Source of the DNA: Hemicentrotus pulcherrimus
Taxonomy: Eukaryota > Echinodermata > Echinoidea > Camarodonta > Strongylocentrotidae
NCBI GenBank assembly: GCA_003118195.1
Contig: BEXV01000011.1
Location: forward strand, 566,728-580,769
Length of the DNA stretch: 14,042 nt
Direction of reading: 5' to 3'
Of this stretch, positions 8,193 to 14,042 are shown piece after piece. The stretch's first letter is position 1. Every line of letters starts with the position of its first letter. The notes beneath the pieces are model-generated. The model was not told the DNA's origin, did not search any database, and saw only the letters and a list, made by a program, of their open reading frames with translations. The translations under genes and the position numbers were made by a program.

Positions 8193-10003
8193 TTACTGAT
8201 TGAGCATAATTGGAAACGATAAACACAAAATAATCCATATTATCAATGGCTACGACCAGACTGAATACTCTCGAGTGATGAGAAAAATCAAACACAACGG
8301 TGTATGTTTTGACATAATCACTTTGGAGAAGTCATTCGGTTACCCGTTACATGCTTGAGGAAAATGACTTCTGCCTTCCCCACTCTGTTTACGATTTAAC
8401 GATTTGTCATTAGTATCCTATAGGTAAAGGAATGCAAATGTAAACAACTGAGACATAATGAAATAATAACTAAATTGAAAATTGGAAAAGAAAAAATTGT
8501 AAAAGGTCATTATGGGCTTTGTCAAAGTACTCTTGTTATGGGTTAAACTATTGCCATTAATTTGAATCCAATTCGATTTAGAGAATCCAGTCAAAAGTCA
8601 CATTAATATATATATTTTCTGTTAATGTGACCCATTATTTTGATCGTAATATGATCATTTTTATTTGGTCAGAACTGATGTCATCTCTTTGAGTATCACC
8701 CCGAGGCACTGGACGTCATCCGTGTTATTCACCAAGTATTTAATATAGGTCGACAGTGTTCATGAAAGCGTCAATACGGTCTAGTTATCCCTATAGAAAT
8801 GTTGTTATTAGGGCATTGAGATCGGCATATCGATCTTGCAAGTTTTCAGTCTCGTGGTCTCGTAGGTCGTCGTTCTAGTGCACTGTCAGTCCGTGAACAC
8901 CCAGAAAAATTGTCAGAAGGCTCGCGAGACAGACATGTCAGCCTCGTATGCTGTAGTCATGCATTGGTAACTAACGCTTTGTTCTTTTATTCATAATTTG
9001 ATATCAATAACAAGATATGAATGGCAGAGCGTACTTGGGAACGAATTCATTCTTCCATTGGAAATGGACTGAGTGTGGTAATACGTTGATCGTCGAGGCA
9101 AATCAAATAACCTCATTGCAGTGTGTCGGGCATAGTATAGAGCAGACAGGGGACAAACCTCAACCCTACCAGCAGCAGAAGTTAAAACATCACAATTCCT
9201 CTAGCCTTGATTTCTCAGTGTTTGCTAGATCAAAATATTACCAAATAATCTTATCAAAATGTACTTGTGATGTGATGCTGGCAGTATTTCTAATGCTTCT
9301 ACCGAATGACATACCAGTTGACATTGAATAGTGTGGATACAGAGCTCTTCTCTGCATGCGATCGACACGTGAGTATAGTGATCATACACCTGTATAATCA
9401 AACCAGATCGATGAATCGAAATCATGATTGTAATAATTATGCGTCCTCAGTAATGTCCTACTAGACGAATACTTGAAAGGATTTATTGTGAAAAACAGTA
9501 TAACACAAATTGTAATTGACATAACGGTGGTTCCTATAATGTGGCTTGATATGGAAAACGTATAGAAAAGGGAGAGCCACACCCGTTAGTCAGATATAGG
9601 ACATTATACGAAAGTCCATGGTTAAGTTGTTTTCTTGAACTTAAGCTGAATTGAATTGATATCCAATGTAGTTTAACACAAGGCTGATTCTGAATTAAGT
9701 TCAGTTCAAGTTCAGTTTACGTAAATATGATACACTAGAGTTGAGAACAAAGAAGACTCTCGCGACCTATACTGTAAGCCATGGGGAGATTTGAATTATT
9801 GAATCAAAATGTATTCAAGGAATAGGCAGACGAGAGGGGCGTGACATAGCCGTATGGTACTCCTCGCCCATAATAATTATATTTAAAAAGATATATCTAG
9901 GTATTTAGGGTAATAAAAGTAACCTTACCCAAATGTTTCGGAACCCCTATCCATCTTGTGCCTGTGCGCATGGTTATTTGGTTGTATATTCGACTAACTT
10001 CTG
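8193..10003. other. Gene-free stretch between LINE and second MITE
   Basis: No recognisable gene. A 104-codon frame at 9017-9331 has no family resemblance or coding signature that I can defend. Small inverted repeats occur, such as AGATCG/CGATCT near 8820-8837 and the one at 8597-8631. Confidence 0.5.
8597..8631. repeat. Perfect 10-bp inverted repeat GTCACATTAA
   Basis: GTCACATTAA (8597-8606) and TTAATGTGAC (8622-8631) flank a 15-nt AT-rich loop. The match resumes outside as TCAAAA on the left and TTTTGA on the right after a 6-nt insertion on the right, suggesting an older, longer foldback. Confidence 0.7.
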
Positions 10004-10055
10004 GGCCCCGTTGCATAACAATTACAATTGATGGTAAGTTTAGTGCAACCGGGCC
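10004..10055. mobile_element. 52-bp miniature copy of the 5858-6013 MITE family
   Basis: The ends are GGCCCCGTTGCAT and, reverse-complemented, GGCCCGGTTGCAC, the same terminal sequence as the larger element. The right half also shares ATGGTAAGTTT with it. The two ends meet almost directly at CAATTG, so the internal roughly 100 bp is missing. CTG triplets flank it (10001-10003 and 10056-10058), using the same element boundaries and 3-bp rule as the 156-bp copy. This supports a real insertion of a shortened element over chance similarity. Confidence 0.8.
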
Positions 10056-10212
10056 CTGATTTTATTAAATTGTACAAACTGCATACTTTTTATACAAATA
10101 TGTTTCTTCATATCTTTATTCCACGATGTTCATTAACGTATGTAACGCGAGGTGGTAAAGAAAAGACGTACCGTGCTCTTGGTCGATTTAGTGGAACCTT
10201 CATTATCTGTGA

Positions 10213-10458
10213 GCTAAAAAGCTGACTAAATTAAGGGAGATCGTGCGTTCGGCCATCGCGCATGACGTGGTTGTGATTAAAAAGCTGATGACTGATGGTC
10301 AAAAACGACTTCACACCCAAAACGAAGCCGCCTATAAAAGGAAAGATGCAGTCAATGGCGCAGTTTGGATGCAATTTTTTGTCATCACGCAATATGATGA
10401 GATTTGGTTTCACTCGACATATTTTATATTTTACCTATGTTATAGACATGGGGCATAG
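10213..10458 (+). other. Hydrophilic open frame, possible exon or transposon-derived fragment
   Basis: The frame is open from just after a TGA (10210-10212) to a TAG at 10456-10458, about 81 codons. The first 55 or so codons look more gene-like than the surroundings: charged and helix-friendly (REIVRSAIAHDVVVIKKLM, later AAYKRKDAVNGAVW) and less AT-rich. The last 25 codons are hydrophobic and AT-rich like background. A weak acceptor-like CTGTGAG ends at 10213. I see no good donor where the composition changes. I recognise no family. The opposite strand is also open for 60 codons, which weakens the case. It could be an exon fragment, a decayed transposon piece or chance. Confidence 0.2.
10333..10341 (+). 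promoter_or_regulatory. TATA-box-like TATAAAAGG
   Basis: TATAAAAGG is a strong core-promoter match, preceded by GCCGCC. A start site would be expected roughly 30 bp downstream, but no convincing gene follows. It lies inside the open frame at 10213-10458, so both calls are unlikely to be right together. Confidence 0.2.
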
Positions 10459-12663
10459 TCAGGTCAGTCCAAAATTCAAATCCTCGCAATGACGCACTAA
10501 GACATTGATTAAACTGAATCATTTACTACTCACTTATGCATGAATAATGCATTCCATACTACTCTTGTTTTCATTATAACCATCAATCAAAACCCAGGTT
10601 TTAAATCAGTGTTTTATTCTCTTTCTGATGAGATCTCAAAAATAATAATCCAGATTATGGAGTGCAAGTATAACAAACAGATGGAGCGCCTATATAATAA
10701 ATCATGATTATTCGAAATACATGCGTTTATAATCATAAATATACTCTAAAATTGAATTTTTTTCTGAAATTAAAATTTTCAGACCTATTTTTCTCTTCAG
10801 TTTGTATGATGAACGATAGGCGAAAAATCCCAACTGAAATCTCGTTCAGTCATGACGGGGCAAGGCGCAGCGTCGCTTTTTTATTATGATGACGCCAAAT
10901 CATTATGCTTCAAGTTCACGTTATACTTTATTTGTATCTTAAAGATAAACTTGAGTTCTAGTTTTAAAAAAAGAAATGAAATCTCACAGGATTAAACGAA
11001 ACTTACACTGAATGTTCAAGATTAGTCATGTGCCAAACAATTTTGGAAGAAAATGAATACTGGCTGAGTAATGAGCACAAAAAGATAAGGAAATCAAGGT
11101 AAACTAGCCCCGACACCATTTTGTGTAGTCCCGTATGCATCTTTCTGTGTACAGTACTGGTTACTTTACCAAGACTGGGCCAAATTTATTATGATTTTGA
11201 TAGCTCCAGAAGCTTGCAGTGCACAACAATACTTACATGCACAACAACACTTACATGCAACATCATCAACTTTTTCGCCGCGGTTTTTGAATTTGTGCGG
11301 TGTTTTACCGCGCCATTTTTAAACAAGCCTTTAAGGTTAAAATTTATTGAACTGTTCATAACATGGTCACAACAAATCAGCAGATTAACGATTCACAGAG
11401 TGTGACATATTGTGATAAAAGCATCGTATAAATTAAGATGTTCCTTGTTTGTTCAGCACACGTCTTCCAAAGTATTTAGTTAATTATAAACTAATCTCTC
11501 ACAGAACAAAAAAAGGGAACTGGATTATGACAAATCAGGACACCAAATAATACAAATGGATGCATAACATTCTGTTTGTCATTGATTAACATTTCTCACA
11601 CTTTGGGTCATTCATAATATTTTTAAAAATGTATAATGGAAATGTGATAAACGTAACATTTCATTCTCTTTCCCCGTATAACGAACTTCAATAATGTTTA
11701 TACTATTGAATAAATCTGAAGGCTATACAATGTTTATAGAACGTGCTTCGATCCTACTTATATCACTCTAACACTCTATCACTCCATCGAACGGATATCC
11801 ATTACTTCTAAATGACACCTCGAGTGTGCAGGGATTAATTCCATCTTCGGTCCCATCGCTCGCATAACCTTACTTCAGGCATCAATGGTTAGTTACTATG
11901 GTAACGCATCGAATATCAGTTAATGTGTACATTAAGGGGCTACAGCCCAATAAAGTGATAATTCATCGTCCTGAAACTAGAATTTGTTAAAATCATTCTT
12001 TTTTATGAGGTGGTAATCATTTCATAATTACAGTTTCTTGGTAATATACGGATTTCGCTTATTTCGAAGCTCCAGTACACAAATTAACAGGCCTGTGGTA
12101 TAATCACCAATNATAACATTTCAGAGAATATGAGAGTGGTCTTAAAATCAATAACATGCTAAATGGTAGTCATATCTCTTGCCTGCAGTGTAAGCCTACC
12201 AGACTGATGTCATCTTTTTTAGACATTACCAAACAAAAAATCCAATGGTGAGGGATATCAACTTGTGAAAGTATTATTTTTTCCAGTGGGCAAATGCATT
12301 AATAAGCAACCAGGAAAGGTTCATGTAGACAGAAAATTCTTTATTTCCTGGTGATAGAAACATATATTTTATGAATATTGATGTCTCCAAACGACAATCA
12401 TCGTGAAAAAAACCATTCCAATATTCTGTGTAAGGAAATCTAAAAAAAACAACATAGTTCTCATTAGTAAATGGAAAAAAATATTGCTTTTGGTTCTTCA
12501 TTTGACTCCCTTCCTTCTTTGATTTAAACCAACTGAATCCTCTCTGCGGGAAACTCAATTCAATGAAACAGAATATCACTGATGCAAATTTGGTTCTCAA
12601 AATTTCCACTCCTGATCTCATGAGACTGTCTGTTTCTAAAATAAAAACATAATATAAACTTAC
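10459..12663. other. Gene-free AT-rich stretch
   Basis: No recognisable gene, RNA or transposon protein. It includes an 18-bp tandem repeat at 11220-11262, an ambiguous base at 12112, and a 136-codon minus-strand frame (12274-12684) that I reject as a gene. Confidence 0.5.
11220..11262. repeat. Tandem 18-bp unit, about 2.4 copies
   Basis: TGCACAACAATACTTACA is followed by TGCACAACAACACTTACA and a partial third copy TGCAACA. Confidence 0.9.
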
Positions 12664-12736
12664 GTTCCAACTACCAAACAACAAACTTCCATTATCCCCT
12701 TCTTCGCCCAGATATACCTTTCATACCAGATACGCT
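12664..12736 (-). other. Weak candidate exon bounded by AG and GTAAGT
   Basis: On the minus strand TTATATTTTAG precedes 12736 and a perfect GTAAGT donor lies at 12663-12658. The 73-bp interval has one open frame (containing WYERYIWAKKG) while the other two contain stops. It is richer in G than its surroundings. I recognise no protein and the acceptor has a weak pyrimidine tract. Confidence 0.15.
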
Positions 12737-13856
12737 CTAAAATATAAGCATATTCCCCTACGGTCCTGACCAGAGCACTATGTTTTCTTCAAAAACTATA
12801 ACCAGTCTTAGAAGGTGCATTATTATTGGAAGGGTGTTATAAACAAAACTTCAAACTTAATAACATTCTAACCTTCAAAAATACCTAAATTATCTTATCT
12901 TATCCTGTTATGTTTGAACACAATACATAATTTAGGCCTACATCAGCTTTTCAATAAAACAAAAATAAGTTGGTGACATAATAATCTTTCTCCAAAATAT
13001 CGAACTGGAGTATTCTGTTGTATTGCTTGTTTATGTACATACAAAGAGCTTATTTTCAAGAGGCACTATAGATCCATGTGTGTAACTTAACAAGAACTCT
13101 TTGTTTACCCGATTTTGTTCAGGTGTCTATGGAAAATTGTTATTAAAAGATGCATGTGTTCATAATTTCTCTCGTAATTTAGGTTTATAATTTTGTTTAA
13201 GGTAAATAGAGGAAAATGTATATCATTATCTCCATTTGATATCAAAAGATTTTGCTCCTTTCGGAAAATAGCTCTTCAAATGTTTTACATGTAGAGATAA
13301 AAATAAACAAAGAAATGGATGAAATCATAAAACAAAATACATACTGAGTATGAATCAGGGAAAAAAATGAAAGTTTCGCCTCCTACATGCTGCCATTTGG
13401 AGAAAACCGTCTTTCTCTTCAATGATACAATATTTTAGTACTTTACTTGCATTATGAGAAGAAAAAAAACGCATCATCAACCCCACATAGCTTTAAAAAT
13501 CACTTCAGAATGAACTGGCCAAAAAGTCATGTGATATTCTTGCTCAGATGCTTTCCTTTACCTTTCTGGGTTCTTTATATTGAGGAATTGGTTGATATTT
13601 TTTTCTTAGAAATAATGCCCAAATTAAAAGAGTCAAACAAATACACAACTGTTACTTTTAGCGTGTTTTGAAAAATGTTTTAGGAAATATCAGGAAATAA
13701 AATAAGTGAGAAAAAAAAATACAATGACGTGAATTTTACAAAGGGTGAACGGAAACAACATAACAACTAGTGAACTATCTTATTAGTCATACTATTGTCC
13801 GAAAATCATCGCCCATTCACATCAGTTCCCCTGAAGGAAATGCTGGAAAATATATG
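12737..13856. other. Gene-free AT-rich stretch
   Basis: Many A runs and no open frame with coding character. Nothing supportable. Confidence 0.5.
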
Positions 13857-13940
13857 TCCCTCTTTCTCTTGTCTTTCTTACTTTTCTCTCCCCTCTTCCT
13901 TTTTATTCTGCCCGTTTCTTCACATTTTCCCTTTTCCCAG
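13857..13940 (+). other. Long polypyrimidine tract ending in CAG, splice-acceptor-like
   Basis: About 80 bases dominated by C and T end in CCCTTTTCCCAG, then GTAGC. This is an excellent 3' splice-site signature. However, all three frames after 13940 meet stops quickly (TAG 13942-13944, TAA 13958-13960, TAA 13977-13979), so any exon here would be untranslated or only briefly coding. A simple CT-rich repeat is the plain alternative. Confidence 0.3.
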
Positions 13941-13944
13941 GTAG

Positions 13945-14024
13945 CAAGCTGGGTCACTAATTTGTGCCATCTTGGCTAAATGGAACCATTATGTATGGGG
14001 CCAATATTTAGTAACCCATATTGG
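13945..14024. repeat. Imperfect inverted repeat at right edge
   Basis: GGGTCACTAATTTGTGCC (13951-13968) resembles the reverse complement of GGCCAATATTTAGTAACCC (13999-14017), with mismatches and a 2-base indel; flanking bases are partly alike. CCAATAT/ATATTGG also forms a small stem at 14001-14024. It may be part of a foldback element that continues past the window. Confidence 0.4.
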
Positions 14025-14042
14025 ATTTATCTGGACAAGCCC

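Noticed and set aside
6370..8215. Target-site duplication around the LINE
   Set aside because: I compared the flanks near 6370-6380 and 8190-8215 and found no convincing direct repeat.
8104..8295. Minus-strand frame overlapping the start of the LINE polymerase
   Set aside because: It is out of frame with the polymerase homology; the true frame upstream of 8135 contains the TAG at 8142-8144.
9017..9331. 104-codon plus-strand open frame
   Set aside because: No family resemblance, no convincing splice signals, composition like background.
10285..10300. C/D-box snoRNA (TGATGACTGATGG)
   Set aside because: A C-box-like TGATGA is present but no D box CTGA lies at a suitable distance downstream, and there is no terminal stem.
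10470..10490. tRNA-SINE B-box-like ATTCAAATCC
   Set aside because: No A box at the expected spacing upstream and no tRNA-like fold.
12274..12684. 136-codon minus-strand open frame
   Set aside because: Phe/Lys/Ser/Asn-rich as expected from AT-rich DNA, no recognisable motif, and a splice-donor-like GTAAGT near its start argues against a simple gene.
1..14042. CRISPR array, phage or bacterial defence system
   Set aside because: No regularly spaced direct repeats, no operons or ribosome-binding sites; the sequence is animal-like throughout.

Overview
This window looks like a stretch of animal nuclear DNA, most likely from a marine invertebrate. It is AT-rich by eye, shows no bacterial-style gene packing or ribosome-binding sites, carries many microsatellites ((TG)n, (TC)n, (GA)n, C and CT tracts), and has long gene-free spans, palindromic MITE-like elements and a decayed CR1-type LINE. 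Sea urchins, amphioxus and cnidarians carry very similar reverse transcriptases, but I cannot name the species. No intact cellular gene can be supported. The window reads as intergenic or intronic sequence shaped by transposons.

Layout. 1-1350: AT-rich sequence with a G-tract/(TG)n/C-tract block and a 76-77 bp imperfect tandem duplication. 1459-1506: a hairpin-forming inverted repeat. 1790-1984: a slightly GC-richer patch with a CCAAT motif, a perfect 17-bp palindrome holding an E-box, and a short open frame running into a perfect GTAAGT donor; this is the best candidate for a first exon. 2200-5000: mostly featureless, with microsatellites, small inverted repeats and a nuclear-receptor DR1-like motif. 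5005-5158: an ATGGCGG start context (TISU/YY1-like) opening a 49-codon frame. 5409-5473: a striking 29-bp-stem hairpin made of two modules with inverted cores. 5858-6013: a 156-bp palindromic MITE with 3-bp target-site duplication. 6380-8192: a 5'-truncated CR1-like LINE on the minus strand, with the reverse transcriptase catalytic core intact but one in-frame stop and one frameshift. 10004-10055: a 52-bp miniature relative of the same MITE, also flanked by a 3-bp duplication. 10213-10458: an unusual hydrophilic open frame with a TATA-like motif inside it. 10459-14042: mostly plain AT-rich DNA with a small tandem repeat, a weak candidate exon on the minus strand, and a very long polypyrimidine tract ending in CAG.

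The only protein-coding homology I recognise is the LINE polymerase. The most unusual unexplained structures are the modular hairpin at 5409-5473 and the pair of MITEs, whose ends carry splice-donor-like GGTAAGT. I did not find a convincing undescribed multi-gene system.
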